Shown one piece after another: positions 43,015 through 51,883 of a DNA stretch of 64,000 bases (its first letter is position 1; each line of letters begins with the position of its first letter). Both the position numbers and the translations under genes were made by a program. The DNA is from Bacillus pseudomycoides DSM 12442. GTDB taxonomy: Bacteria; Bacillota; Bacilli; Bacillales; Bacillaceae_G. A model generated the notes under the pieces. It made no database searches. It was not told where the DNA came from and saw nothing but the letters and a program-made list of their open reading frames with translations. The stretch is from assembly GCF_000161455.1 (NCBI RefSeq), contig NZ_CM000745.1, forward strand, positions 4,089,045 through 4,153,044, read 5' to 3'.

Positions 43015-43169
43015 ATCCCGCATTAACGGACAGTAACACTCCCACCTCAAAATTCAGCGAAAGCAAAGAAGTTAGGTGGGAGATGAACTGTCCGTAAAAG
43101 CCCGATTGGTGAGGGCTAATAATCAGTGGGGGATGGAGAAAACCCCCACTGACTAAAGTTTCACTTTAT
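43012..43169 (+). repeat. bcr1 element, complete, plus orientation
   Basis: 158 bp with TTTAT at 43012-43016 and 43165-43169. Blocks CCCGCATTAACGGACAGTAA, GCCCGATTGGTGAGGGC, AATCAGTGGGGGATGG and AAAGTTTCACTTTAT. Used here as the reference copy for the window. Confidence 0.88.
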
Positions 43170-43175
43170 GATTTG

Positions 43176-43232
43176 CTATTTAATTTTCACAAGTTGTGAT
43201 GCGTCTAACCCGATTCCTACTAATTTTTTCAT
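43176..43232 (-). CDS. 18-aa cationic peptide (putative)
   Basis: Sequence MKKLVGIGLDASQLVKIK, stop TAG. AAAGGAGA lies 8 nt before the ATG, an excellent ribosome site. About 140 bp upstream on the same strand is the operator motif shared with a BceAB-like transporter, followed by a TATAAA box. The peptide is Lys-rich at both ends and amphipathic in the middle. Without homologues to compare, coding is not proven; it may also be a leader peptide. Confidence 0.4.
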   Translation of the reverse strand: MKKLVGIGLDASQLVKIK

Positions 43233-43334
43233 TTTTCCTGTCTCCTTTTTATATAATAGTAAATACAAATGTATTGTTTTTAAAATTTAGAGAAGCAAAA
43301 GTGTTTTTGGTTTTAACCTCGACTTCTGATTTCA

Positions 43335-43397
43335 TTTTATAAGAATAACGCCCTTCTACCTATCGAATTAGCTTACAGTAACATTACAATGATGTAA
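43335..43397 (-). promoter_or_regulatory. Operator/promoter facing the 18-aa peptide
   Basis: On the minus strand TTACA-TCAT-TGTAA-N6-TGTAAG-N5-TCGATAG (43397 to 43360), then 17 bp after GATAGG a TATAAA box near 43340. Same order and spacing as the motif at 26052-26089. Confidence 0.6.
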
Positions 43398-43482
43398 TTT
43401 AGTGAAAAGAGTTAAAAATGTGAGAAATGGCAACTAAAAACATAACCTTTTTTGATTAGATGTTATTTGTATTACGAACGTT

Positions 43483-43842
43483 TTATTTAATAAACTCCGA
43501 AATTCCTTTTAACAGGAAAAGAATACTTACTACCCAAGTGATTCCTGATAAGGCTAATTGAAGTGAATTTTCTTCTGATGCCATATTGTAGTTAGAAAAG
43601 TTAGGTCCAATTAGGAGGGTTATCAGGAGGAATAAGCTTAAAGAAAGGGTTAAGAAGTGTGCAATAAACCAGATGATATTTTTTTCTTTGTACTTAATGA
43701 ACCAATATATTAGAAGTATTAAAGAAACAATAACTACAAGATAGGAACCTGTAACTAAATACTCTCTAACCTCTTGTTCCATCGGCATATACATATCACC
43801 CATTTCATCTAAGCATCTATATCTATTTTTAGTATGAGTCAT
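43483..43842 (-). CDS. Membrane protein, up to 119 aa, unknown
   Basis: Three hydrophobic segments (about 33-50, 58-80 and 100-115 of the full frame), acidic middle loop NYNMASEENS. The start is uncertain: the first ATG at 43842 has no ribosome site; internal Met codons at 43794 and 43788 (MYMPMEQEV) follow a GGGTGAT stretch and may be the true start. I recognise no family. The gap from 43843 to 44170 holds only a probable pspA promoter (TATAAT near 44060). Confidence 0.55.
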   Translation of the reverse strand: MTHTKNRYRCLDEMGDMYMPMEQEVREYLVTGSYLVVIVSLILLIYWFIKYKEKNIIWFIAHFLTLSLSLFLLITLLIGPNFSNYNMASEENSLQLALSGITWVVSILFLLKGISEFIK

Positions 43843-44170
43843 TATTATTTTGGATAGTCCTTAGGGTGCTGGGAATTGCTTCGAATTGATTGTATATCAA
43901 TCAGATGTGCCTTTTTGTTTTGACTTCTTTATTTATAGTGGTTTGAATAATTGATTTTGAGGATATCAAAGGATTTGATATGAGGTCAATGTTGAGAAGG
44001 GAATGTCATATTATAGTTTGCATATTCAAGAAATAACATGTAAGGACATTTTAGTTTTGATATAATGTACACATAGGCTTTAAAAATGAATATTCTTACT
44101 GTAGAGGAAGAATTTTTAGTTTTCCAGGTATTGAATTTGAAATATGAAGCAGTTTATAGGAGGAGTTTAA

Positions 44171-44836
44171 ATGTCTGTTTTTAAACGATTAAGAGATTTA
44201 ACGATGTCAAATGTGTATGCATTAATTGAAAAGGCAGAAGATCCAGTTAAGATGACGGATCAATATTTACGCGATATGCAAGAGGATGTACAAGAAGCTG
44301 AGAAGAGTGTAGCAGCTCAAATTGCGCTTGAGAAAAAGTTTAAATTATTGTTTGAAGAACAAGAAGCACTTGTAAAGAAACGTGAAGAACAAGCACATAT
44401 GGCTGTTCAAGCAAATAATATTGATCTTGCGCGCCGTGCTTTAGAAGAAAAACAAAATGCAGAGCAAAAGATGAATGAATACAAAGCGAGCTATGAGCAA
44501 AATAAAGCAGCAGCTGATAATCTTCGTGCGAAATTGGAAGAAATGCGCAAACAATTAACTGAACTGAGAAATAAACGTGAAACACTTGTGGCGCGTGTGA
44601 ACGCAGCGAAAGCACAAAAGAATATTAATCAAGCAATGTCTGGATTTGATGCAAATACAGCAAAAGCTGGTTTAAGCCGTATGGAAGAAAAAGCTCTTCA
44701 ATTAGAGGCTGAAGCAGAAGCAAGCGGTGAAATTTATAAAAAAGAAAAGTCGTTAGATGATGAATTTGCGGCTTTAAATAAAAACTCAGCTGTGGATGAT
44801 GAACTAGCACGTATTATGAAACAGTATGAGAAATAA
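44171..44836 (+). CDS. pspA: PspA/IM30 family membrane-stress protein
   Basis: A 221-aa nearly all-helical coiled-coil protein: FKRLRDLTMSNVYALIEKAEDP amphipathic start region, MTDQYLRDMQEDV (about 26), then a heptad-rich coil rich in Ala, Glu, Gln, Lys to about 180. It forms oligomers that stabilise the cytoplasmic membrane. AGGAGG lies before the ATG. It heads a module with DUF350, DUF4178 and DUF4247 genes, a known partnership, although a repeat and a hairpin separate it from them here. Confidence 0.92.
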   Translation: MSVFKRLRDLTMSNVYALIEKAEDPVKMTDQYLRDMQEDVQEAEKSVAAQIALEKKFKLLFEEQEALVKKREEQAHMAVQANNIDLARRALEEKQNAEQKMNEYKASYEQNKAAADNLRAKLEEMRKQLTELRNKRETLVARVNAAKAQKNINQAMSGFDANTAKAGLSRMEEKALQLEAEAEASGEIYKKEKSLDDEFAALNKNSAVDDELARIMKQYEK

Positions 44837-44844
44837 TATAAAAA

Positions 44845-45003
44845 TGAAAAACTTTTCTTTTTAGGTTGGAGAGAGGATCCGTCTGTGCATAGGAGCGGTC
44901 AGTGCCCTTTTTCGCCCCATGCCGCGTGAAAACAAAAAGAGGAGACCTGTTTTTGTTTTCATAGCCGCGGTTTATGTGTTGGAAAATCAAAATGGATATA
45001 TAG
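44845..45003. repeat. Dispersed repeat, family A, copy inside the psp module
   Basis: GTTGGAGAGAGGATCCGTC, GCATAGGAGCGGTCAGTGCCC, inner hairpin AAAACAAAAAGAGG / TTTTTGTTTT, and right end TTATGTGTTGGAAAATC...ATGGATATATAG. It lies between pspA and the DUF350 gene. Confidence 0.7.
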
Positions 45004-45007
45004 AAGA

Positions 45008-45053
45008 TAAAGGAACCGACATGTCATGAAAATCAATCATGTCGGTTTTCTAT
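45008..45053 (+). terminator. Hairpin between pspA and DUF350 gene
   Basis: Stem AACCGACATG / CATGTCGGTT with a 14-nt loop, then TTC. It may end the pspA transcript or partly attenuate it. Confidence 0.5.
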
Positions 45054-45076
45054 TATTCTCTAGAGGAGGTTTCACC

Positions 45077-45481
45077 ATGACATGGATGAATGTGTTAGCC
45101 ATGCTTGTATGGACAGGAGCAAGCGCTGTTCTTTTATTTGTACTTATGTGGGTTGATTCTATCTTTACAAAATATAACGATTTGGCAGAAATTAAAAAAG
45201 GGAATATTGCTGTGACAACGCGCTTTATTATGAAGTTATTTGCGCAAGGATATATTCTGTCACAGTCGATTACGAAAGCAAATGATTTATGGCAAGCACT
45301 GCTTGCATCGGCAGTTTCATTCGTTATTTTGTTAGTTGTAGAAATGTTTATCGAACTCATTTTGAAAAAAGTGGCTGGTTTAGATTTAGAAGGGGGAACG
45401 AAACAAGGGAATGTTGCACACGCTTTATTAGCTGGTTCGTTACATGTTGTCGGGGCCCTCATTTTAGCAGCTTGTCTATAA
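45077..45481 (+). CDS. DUF350 membrane protein
   Basis: A 134-aa protein with four helices (about 7-28, 50-70, 76-98 and 112-132) and the DUF350 pattern FDKYNDLAEIKKGN-like loop (here FTKYNDLAEIKKGNIA, about 31) that links helices 1 and 2. AGGAGGT decides the ATG at 45077; the frame upstream is the hairpin. Operon with the next two genes. Confidence 0.88.
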   Translation: MTWMNVLAMLVWTGASAVLLFVLMWVDSIFTKYNDLAEIKKGNIAVTTRFIMKLFAQGYILSQSITKANDLWQALLASAVSFVILLVVEMFIELILKKVAGLDLEGGTKQGNVAHALLAGSLHVVGALILAACL

Positions 45482-45503
45482 CGAGAAAAGGAGGGGATAG
45501 ATT

Positions 45504-46010
45504 ATGAGTTTATTCAAACGAATTAAAAATATAATGAAAAGTCCGGAGCCCGTTAAGCCAGAAAAAAGCCTATTAACGTTAACGCCTGGTGATATGATCG
45601 AAGTTTCATTAGTGATGTACGAAATGATTGGAAAAACAAGTATGCATTCTCGGAATGAAATTATTTTAACATTGCAGGACGGGAAGACCATTCGCTATTT
45701 GAAAATTGAAAATCGTGAAAGCACCTATTATAAACTATATGCACCAATTGATGGTCGTTTAGATTCTATAAATGAGATTCCAACAACGATTGAAATGGAT
45801 GATATCGAGTATCATATGGAAGAGCAATATAACGGACGTGTTGTTGTGATGGGGAAAACGCCATTTGCAATATCTGATGAACAACACGTATGGGAGTTCC
45901 AATCTGACAACCGGAAGCTACTTCGCATTGAGTGGCAAGATGGCCGTACAATGATGTATGAGGGAGAATCGATTCTTTCTGCTGATGTACAAATTATAAG
46001 GGCAACGTAA
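45504..46010 (+). CDS. DUF4178 protein
   Basis: A 168-aa soluble, beta-rich protein: LLTLTPGDMIEVSLVMYEMIGK (about 24-45) and the repeated strand pattern WEFQSDNRKLLRIEWQDGRTMMYEGE near 130-155. It belongs to the DUF4178 family, seen next to pspA genes. GGAGGGGAT precedes the ATG. Function unknown. Confidence 0.85.
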   Translation: MSLFKRIKNIMKSPEPVKPEKSLLTLTPGDMIEVSLVMYEMIGKTSMHSRNEIILTLQDGKTIRYLKIENRESTYYKLYAPIDGRLDSINEIPTTIEMDDIEYHMEEQYNGRVVVMGKTPFAISDEQHVWEFQSDNRKLLRIEWQDGRTMMYEGESILSADVQIIRAT

Positions 46011-46023
46011 GGGGGAGGTAATC

Positions 46024-46833
46024 ATGTCAAACCGATTGTTTACCATGATTAAATCATTCATAATCCCTATCTTTGCCATTGTTACGTTACTTGTAATTGC
46101 TGGTTTTGCTTTATCGGGGTGTCAAAATGAAAAATCGATTCAAGATCGTTACCCATTAGAATCAGTTGCAAAAGACGGCAAGCAAGAATCATATGTGTAT
46201 AGGGCCGCCAATCGATCAGTTCCAGAGGTGGCAAAGGAGCTGATTGATGAAAAGGAACCAAAACAAGCGTCTAAAGAAGATGAAAATCAGATGTTCCTTG
46301 TGTATTCTGATAAAATATACAACATTCAGAAAGACAAAGAGAAACCATCGGATACATTAGTTGAGATAAGTAACAAAGAGTTTGTCCGTCAAAATTATCA
46401 GCCATCTTTCTTACAAGGTTATATTTTAGCAAGTATATTAGACGATATATTTGATTCGCGTAAATCGTATCATGGCGATTACCGTGGATATACAGATCGG
46501 AAAAATCATAAACCGGTTATTCCAGAAAGACCGCCTACAAAAGGAGAGAAGAAGACACCACCGCCTATTACAAAGCAAGGTAAGGGTTCTATTATTAAGA
46601 GAAGTGATAAAGTAGATCAAAAGACATCCGTAGGCGATAAAGGAAGCATTACAGATAAAGAGACGAAAACTGTACCACCGTCTACTGAGAATAAAGGAAA
46701 GATTATTAAATCACCGGGCGGTTCTAGTGGTTCAGATGTGAAGCCGAAATCTTCGATTAAAAGCCCGCCGAAGAATACGTCTCCCCCTAAAACACGGGTT
46801 GGCGGATCTGGGAAGATTACGAAGAGAAGATAA
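46024..46833 (+). CDS. DUF4247 lipoprotein
   Basis: A 269-aa lipoprotein: helix 12-32 ends in the lipobox LSGC (Cys about 33). Residues 40-165 form the DUF4247 domain (YPLESVAKDGKQESYVYRAANRSVPEVA start region). The rest is a Pro/Lys/Ser-rich tail (about 170-269) with KGSI/GKI repeats, likely wall-spanning. GGGGGAGG precedes the ATG, 13 nt after the DUF4178 gene. Last gene of the psp-associated operon. Confidence 0.87.
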   Translation: MSNRLFTMIKSFIIPIFAIVTLLVIAGFALSGCQNEKSIQDRYPLESVAKDGKQESYVYRAANRSVPEVAKELIDEKEPKQASKEDENQMFLVYSDKIYNIQKDKEKPSDTLVEISNKEFVRQNYQPSFLQGYILASILDDIFDSRKSYHGDYRGYTDRKNHKPVIPERPPTKGEKKTPPPITKQGKGSIIKRSDKVDQKTSVGDKGSITDKETKTVPPSTENKGKIIKSPGGSSGSDVKPKSSIKSPPKNTSPPKTRVGGSGKITKRR

Positions 46834-46835
46834 AC

Positions 46836-46881
46836 ATAAAAAAGCTCAAGAAGTGAATGAAATGCTTCTTGGGCTTTTTTT
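46836..46881 (+). terminator. Terminator of the psp-associated operon
   Basis: Stem AAAAAAGCtCAAGAAG / CTTCTTGgGCTTTTTTT with a loop of about 11 nt. Confidence 0.85.
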
Positions 46882-46907
46882 CGAGCACTATGATACAAAT
46901 ATAATTA

Positions 46908-46945
46908 TTTATCCCGCTATTCGCAGGCAGTAATACTCCCACCTA
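46908..46945 (+). repeat. bcr1 remnant (left end)
   Basis: TTTATCCCGCTATTCGCAGG and CAGTAATACTCCCACCT match the left end of complete copies; the rest is replaced by unrelated sequence with a small GGGCTATCGCCC hairpin. Confidence 0.65.
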
Positions 46946-47053
46946 GCGTCGGGCTATCGCCCTACACACGCTTGAGGAAGGAGAATTCTTTCGGATAGCG
47001 TGTTAAAAGAAGAAGATAGAGGCTTATTGTTTTAAATAATGATTTAGTGAGAT

Positions 47054-48199
47054 TTACGTACTTTTACAATTTTTTTTACCGATAAAAAGGATTTGTCCTC
47101 CTATGGCTAAAAGTAATATACCAGCTATTATATAAGGCAAAGTGATAGGTTCTATTCCTTTTTCTAAAAATATTCCGTTTGTCATTGTCCCGATGGAACC
47201 GGAAAAATAATTGATAGAGCTAAGTAAGGCAATTGAAATGGTAGCGTGATCTGGACTAATTTCTAAGAGTGTTTTTTGCAGGGTGGCCAGTGCCGCCCAC
47301 CCTGTACTTCCCCAAAGAATTAAACAGATGGCTAACAATAACGCAGTTTCGTGGAAAACTCCCATACATATAAATGAGAAAAACATGATTCCCATTAAGT
47401 ACAGTAATATGATTTTTGGTTTCTTATAGAAATCCATAATAAATCCGATAATAAAACTTCCCGCAATTCCACCAATTCCCCACATCCAAATAAATAGGAT
47501 AGATTTTTGGAATCCATATGCAGTAATGATGGTATCTAAGTATGTATACAAACCTAAACTGCAAAAACTTAATACCATTGTGATAACCATAACGAGTGAA
47601 ATCTTTTTGTTTTTGAACATACTTAGCCGTTCTTTTAATGTTGGCAAAGGACTAGATTCTATCATAGGGAATTTAGTAAAGAGAGCAAATATCCCGATTG
47701 CCCCAATTGTGACGATAAACCACATCGCCATGCGCCATTCATAAATGGAAGCGATATATATACCAAATGGAACGCCAATTACGGTTCCAGCACTCATTCC
47801 GAGTAAAACAGTGCTTAAAGCTCTCCCCCTTCTTTTTTCAGAAACTAATGTAACAGCAGCAGATGACGCCAATGGTGAATAAAGACCAGCACCTATGCCA
47901 GCTAGGCCTCTAGAAATTAATAGAATAATAAAATGATGAGTCACAGCAGTCAGGAAGTTAGAGACTGTGAAAAGGAATAATGCTGCTAATAATGTATGTT
48001 TTGTATTCGTCTTTCTCATACATGTAGCAAATAAAGGTGCCGCAATGGCATAACAAATTGTGAAGATACTTACGGTTTGCCCAGCAGTCCCGATTGAAAC
48101 ATGAAAATCATCGGCGATTTGAGGCAAGATTCCTGCCATTATATAAGCATCTACTCCTAGTGCGAACATCCCAAATGTTAATAAAAAAATCTTATTCAA
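47054..48199 (-). CDS. MFS transporter, DHA1 (AraJ/YdhP-like)
   Basis: A 381-aa permease with about twelve helices. The N-terminal MFALGVDAYIMAGILPQIA (about 11) and AGIGAGLYSPLASSAAV (about 97) are typical of the drug/sugar exporters of the AraJ/YdhP group. Substrate unknown. AAAGGAGG precedes the ATG. It is divergent from a LysR regulator 99 bp away, the usual sign of a regulated efflux pair. Confidence 0.88.
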   Translation of the reverse strand: MNKIFLLTFGMFALGVDAYIMAGILPQIADDFHVSIGTAGQTVSIFTICYAIAAPLFATCMRKTNTKHTLLAALFLFTVSNFLTAVTHHFIILLISRGLAGIGAGLYSPLASSAAVTLVSEKRRGRALSTVLLGMSAGTVIGVPFGIYIASIYEWRMAMWFIVTIGAIGIFALFTKFPMIESSPLPTLKERLSMFKNKKISLVMVITMVLSFCSLGLYTYLDTIITAYGFQKSILFIWMWGIGGIAGSFIIGFIMDFYKKPKIILLYLMGIMFFSFICMGVFHETALLLAICLILWGSTGWAALATLQKTLLEISPDHATISIALLSSINYFSGSIGTMTNGIFLEKGIEPITLPYIIAGILLLAIGGQILFIGKKNCKST

Positions 48200-48298
48200 T
48201 GTGAGTCCTCCTTTTGATGAAGTGTTCTATTTTTATCGTAACGAGTATAATGAAATTAGTGAAATTCATATTTTACATAGGAGGTATGAACAAAACTC

Positions 48299-49162
48299 AT
48301 GACGATAGCTAGATATGAAATTTTTCAAAAGGTAGTAGAGTTAGGGAATTTTACTAGAGCGGCAGAGCAATTAAACATGACACAATCAGCTGTGAGTCAT
48401 GCTATTGCTAGTTTAGAAAAAGAGTTTGGTCATCCTTTATTACACAGAAATAAGCAGGCTGAAATAAGAAGAACTGAGTTTGCAAATCGTATTTTTCCGC
48501 ATATTCAAAATGTGCTAAAGAGCGAAGCGGCGATTAAACAAGAAGTGTCTATACAAAATAAGAGATTGGAAGGTACGCTCAAAATCGGGGCATTTACGAG
48601 TGCGGCGGCACAAATACTACCGTCTATGTTATTGCAGCTTAAAAAGAGTTACTCAGGTGTTAAAGTTTTATTATTTGAAGGTACATATGGAGAAGTAGCA
48701 GAATGGATTGAGAATGGTACAGTGGATATTGGATTTGTATTAGAATCAAATACAAAGAATCAAATAAAATCAATCCCAGTTAGCAAAGATGAAATTGTAT
48801 TAGGGCTACCGAAAAATCATTCGTTGATGAATCAAAAAGTAGTGGATGTTCAGCAAATTGATGGAATGGATTTTATTATGCCAAAAGGTCCGTATCAGCC
48901 ATTAGTGATAAAAAATTTAGCTGATTATCAAGTAAGTCCAAACATTATATTAGAAGTACTAAATTGCGAAACGATTGTGAATATGGTCTCGCAAAATATT
49001 GGAATTACAATGGGGCCTGAGCTGTTTTTTAAATCACATAAAAACATTGAAATGAAAAAATTAAAACAGAAACAATATCGTCATATTCATTTAGCATGTA
49101 AAGAAAGTTCACCGATAATTGATGCTTTTTTAGCATGTAATCAATTATCGATCAGTTCCTAG
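48299..49162 (+). CDS. LysR family regulator
   Basis: A 287-aa regulator: N-terminal winged helix (RYEIFQKVVELGNFTRAAEQ, AVSHAIASLEKEFG, about 5-55) and a two-lobed effector domain (about 88-285). AGGAGGT lies 12-13 nt before the ATG at 48299, slightly far, but the protein start fits the family. It probably controls the divergent MFS gene. Confidence 0.9.
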   Translation: MTIARYEIFQKVVELGNFTRAAEQLNMTQSAVSHAIASLEKEFGHPLLHRNKQAEIRRTEFANRIFPHIQNVLKSEAAIKQEVSIQNKRLEGTLKIGAFTSAAAQILPSMLLQLKKSYSGVKVLLFEGTYGEVAEWIENGTVDIGFVLESNTKNQIKSIPVSKDEIVLGLPKNHSLMNQKVVDVQQIDGMDFIMPKGPYQPLVIKNLADYQVSPNIILEVLNCETIVNMVSQNIGITMGPELFFKSHKNIEMKKLKQKQYRHIHLACKESSPIIDAFLACNQLSISS

Positions 49163-49212
49163 GACTGTATGGAAATTAAAAAGGCTAGAAGAGGAAACGA
49201 AATGAAAGTATA

Positions 49213-49300
49213 ACATGTCCACATATCGGCGATTTTTAAGATATATCGATGGAAACGATTCATATATCGGCGATTTTTACAATATATTGACCATTCGACA
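49213..49300. repeat. Repeat with CGATATAT blocks, copy 2
   Basis: ATATCGGCGATTTTTAAGATATATCGA and a second ATATCGGCGATTTTTACAATATAT; reverse complement matches the region 4900-4970. Confidence 0.55.
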
Positions 49301-49321
49301 CAGTGTAATAAAAATATCAGT

Positions 49322-49364
49322 TTCAAAAAAAGCCATCCTTTCATAAGGATGGCTTTTCCAACAT
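49322..49364. terminator. Bidirectional terminator, LysR / YdcF genes
   Basis: Stem AAAGCCATCCTT / AAGGATGGCTTT with a 4-nt loop, A-tract left and T-tract right. Confidence 0.88.
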
Positions 49365-49367
49365 AAA

Positions 49368-50396
49368 TTAACTAAATAAAAAGCTAAGGGCTGATAAGAA
49401 AACAGAGAATCCTAAAATAACTCCTACGACCTTAGTATGACGCTTACGACTCATTACAACGATCGCAATGTACTCCCGAATCATCGCATTTGGCCAGTAA
49501 TAGAAAGCAGTTTTTGAGCCGATTCCTTGGCTGTTTAATCCAGCTTGCTTTGCATATAGTCCAGCACGGAAAAGATGAAAATTGTTCGTTGTAAAGATGC
49601 TCTTATACCTATCTTTTAAAGAATCCATAATTTGTTTTGAGAAAAGCATGTTTTGATACGTATTGACGGAACGATTTTCTTGCACTGTATGTTCGATAGG
49701 AATGCCTTTTTCAATAGCGTATTTTTGCATAGCCTCAGCTTCAGGAAGATTTTCATCTGGACCTTGTCCACCAGAAAAAATGATTGTAGGCGGAGAAGCG
49801 ACCGCAGCTTGCTTATGGTAAAAATCAATCGCCTTATTAATTCGGCTTGCTAAAAGTGGTGGCACTTTATCATTGATTAACCCACTGCCAAGAACAATAA
49901 TGAAATCTTGATTACGTCTTGGTCTATTAAATTGATACAGGAAATAAGCGGTTAAGAAAGTTGATATATGGAAAAAGAAATAGACCATAATGAAAAATAT
50001 TCCTGTAAAAATGGGCTGGAAGTGAGGAGAGAAAAATCGAGTTGGATCAACTATTAAGGACAGCATAATAAGCAACATGCCCATTCCAGCAATTAAAGTT
50101 AAGCAGTTAGATAAACGACGTCCTTCTTTTCTCATTAAAATTCTCGCATTGAGAAATAGTCCAATCATTAAAGCAAATACGCCAAAGGTTAGCATTAAGA
50201 AAATGATTATAAATGGTATAATTGCAATAAATCTAAATATCGCATAATTCGAGCTGAAACCTAAATAGAGGAAAAGGATAAGGGATGAACAAAAGAATAA
50301 ATTAAATAGAAATCCGATTAATAAACTTCGAGGATCTCTTAAATAAAAGAATAGAAAAATAACGAGTAAAATAAGCGTAATACTTCCAAAAAACAT
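49368..50396 (-). CDS. YdcF/SanA family membrane protein (DUF218)
   Basis: A 342-aa protein. The N-terminal half has four to five helices; the C-terminal half (about 165-310) is the DUF218 domain with FIIVLGSGLI (about 167) and IIFSGGQGPDENLPEA (about 201), ending with a single helix. ElyC/SanA relatives act in envelope polysaccharide metabolism. The start is ambiguous: GAGGTG lies 12 nt before the ATG at 50396 and 9 nt before a TTG at 50399. Confidence 0.85.
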   Translation of the reverse strand: MFFGSITLILLVIFLFFYLRDPRSLLIGFLFNLFFCSSLILFLYLGFSSNYAIFRFIAIIPFIIIFLMLTFGVFALMIGLFLNARILMRKEGRRLSNCLTLIAGMGMLLIMLSLIVDPTRFFSPHFQPIFTGIFFIMVYFFFHISTFLTAYFLYQFNRPRRNQDFIIVLGSGLINDKVPPLLASRINKAIDFYHKQAAVASPPTIIFSGGQGPDENLPEAEAMQKYAIEKGIPIEHTVQENRSVNTYQNMLFSKQIMDSLKDRYKSIFTTNNFHLFRAGLYAKQAGLNSQGIGSKTAFYYWPNAMIREYIAIVVMSRKRHTKVVGVILGFSVFLSALSFLFS

Positions 50397-50594
50397 CAAT
50401 TTTGTAAACACCTCATTTTTTTATATGAATAATTTTCTCATTTATTATATATTACATTTCGTAAATAACGTAGTTGAAAAATAATTCATTATAAACATTG
50501 TTGTAGAATATCTTTTTCTTTTTTACTGTAAACATGCTATTTTTTTAGGCTCTTTTCATAAACTGAAAATAACATAATGAAGGTGAGTGATACG

Positions 50595-50810
50595 ATGCCT
50601 GCTGTTATTGATGGTGTAGTTATTGAAAACTGTAATGGCTCAATTAATTTAGGTGATAAATATAATGTACATCCAATTGAAAACACGAAAGCATATAACG
50701 GTTCTGGATCATCTAATGTAGGATTTAGTGTGAGAGCTTTTAATGGGATTAGTGCTACAGATGTGTATGACAATGATGTGAATGATCAAATAATACAATC
50801 TACACTATAA
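50595..50810 (+). CDS. Spore germination protein, GerPF/GerPA family
   Basis: A 71-aa protein: MPAVIDGVVIENCNGSINLG, a Ser/Gly-rich centre (NGSGSSNVGF) and a final DVYDNDVNDQII motif. GerP proteins help nutrients cross the spore coat. It lies outside the gerP operon, alone, so it is a stand-alone paralogue. AAGGTGAG lies 9-10 nt before the ATG at 50595; the longer frame opens before that site. Confidence 0.85.
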   Translation: MPAVIDGVVIENCNGSINLGDKYNVHPIENTKAYNGSGSSNVGFSVRAFNGISATDVYDNDVNDQIIQSTL

Positions 50811-50818
50811 GCTTGAAA

Positions 50819-50852
50819 TGAAAAAGACACTCTGTAGCGAGTGCCTTTTTCA
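50819..50852. terminator. Terminator between GerPF-like gene and cydB
   Basis: Stem AAAAAGaCACTC / GAGTGcCTTTTT with a 6-nt loop; both directions possible. Confidence 0.8.
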
Positions 50853-50854
50853 TT

Positions 50855-51883
50855 CTAATGATATCCTTTTGCAGAGTCTTTATGAATTTTTTCTTTGAAA
50901 ATCGTGTAGCTCCATAATTGATATCCGATAACGATTGGTACCATTACCATTGCGACGAAGAACATAATTTTTAAGTTTAGTTCACTGCCTGCTGCTTGGT
51001 ATAACGTTGTACTATATGCATCGTTAATGCGTGATGGCAACATTCTTGGGAACATGCCTGCAAAGCCAGTTGTCATAAACATAGCAATTGTTAAGCATAC
51101 AAATGTAAATGCAAAACCAATTTTATGTTTGTAAACCATAATGATTGCTAAGACACTCATTAACATTGCTAGTAACGGAAGAATGAACAGTACAGGATAT
51201 TCCGTAAAGTTTTGGAATAAGTTTGTACGGTTTGCAGTAGCTACATAGAAAATCGCAAGAATAATCGCAGCTGCCATTGAAAATGGTTTTGCAATTTTAT
51301 AAGCACGATCTGATACTTCACCAGTTGTTTTAATCATAACCCAAAGTGCACCGGATACGACAAAGATTGCGGTGAAGAAGAGCCCGCCTAAAATACCGTA
51401 ATGGTTTAATAAGCTGAATAATGTTCCTTCGTAGCCGTCTTTTCCGATTTGCAGACCGTAGTAAAGGTTAGCAAATGTAACACCGAATAAGAAGGCGATA
51501 AGAAAGCTACCAATTGCAAACGCCCATTTACAAATGCTTTGCCAAATTGGTGAGTCATCTTTATGCATAAATTCAAGCCCTGCTGCACGAGCAAAAAGGG
51601 CAAGTAATACTAAAAATAGTGGTGTATATAAGTAGCTAAACATATTCGCATATGTGATCGGGAAGGCGGCGAAGGTTGCACCGCCTGCTGTAATTAACCA
51701 TACTTCGTTACCACCCCAGAACGGGCCAATTGCTTCTTGCATTTGATTTCGTTCCTTCCGGTCCTTGGTAACGAACGGGAAAATCATCCCGTTACCAAGT
51801 GCATAACCATCAAGAATAAAGTAAACTGTCCAAATTACGCCCCATAAACCGAACCAAATGACTGCAAGCATATCATGAGACAT
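50855..51883 (-). CDS. cydB: Cytochrome bd oxidase subunit II
   Basis: A 342-aa membrane protein with about eight to nine helices: WFGLWGVIWTVYFILDGYALG (about 8-28), then FWGGNEVWLITAGGATFAAFP (about 50-70). It completes the bd quinol oxidase with CydA. GGAGGT is 7 nt before the ATG at 51883; an in-frame GTG three codons up lies in the ribosome site. It overlaps cydA by 11 nt. Confidence 0.93.
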   Translation of the reverse strand: MSHDMLAVIWFGLWGVIWTVYFILDGYALGNGMIFPFVTKDRKERNQMQEAIGPFWGGNEVWLITAGGATFAAFPITYANMFSYLYTPLFLVLLALFARAAGLEFMHKDDSPIWQSICKWAFAIGSFLIAFLFGVTFANLYYGLQIGKDGYEGTLFSLLNHYGILGGLFFTAIFVVSGALWVMIKTTGEVSDRAYKIAKPFSMAAAIILAIFYVATANRTNLFQNFTEYPVLFILPLLAMLMSVLAIIMVYKHKIGFAFTFVCLTIAMFMTTGFAGMFPRMLPSRINDAYSTTLYQAAGSELNLKIMFFVAMVMVPIVIGYQLWSYTIFKEKIHKDSAKGYH

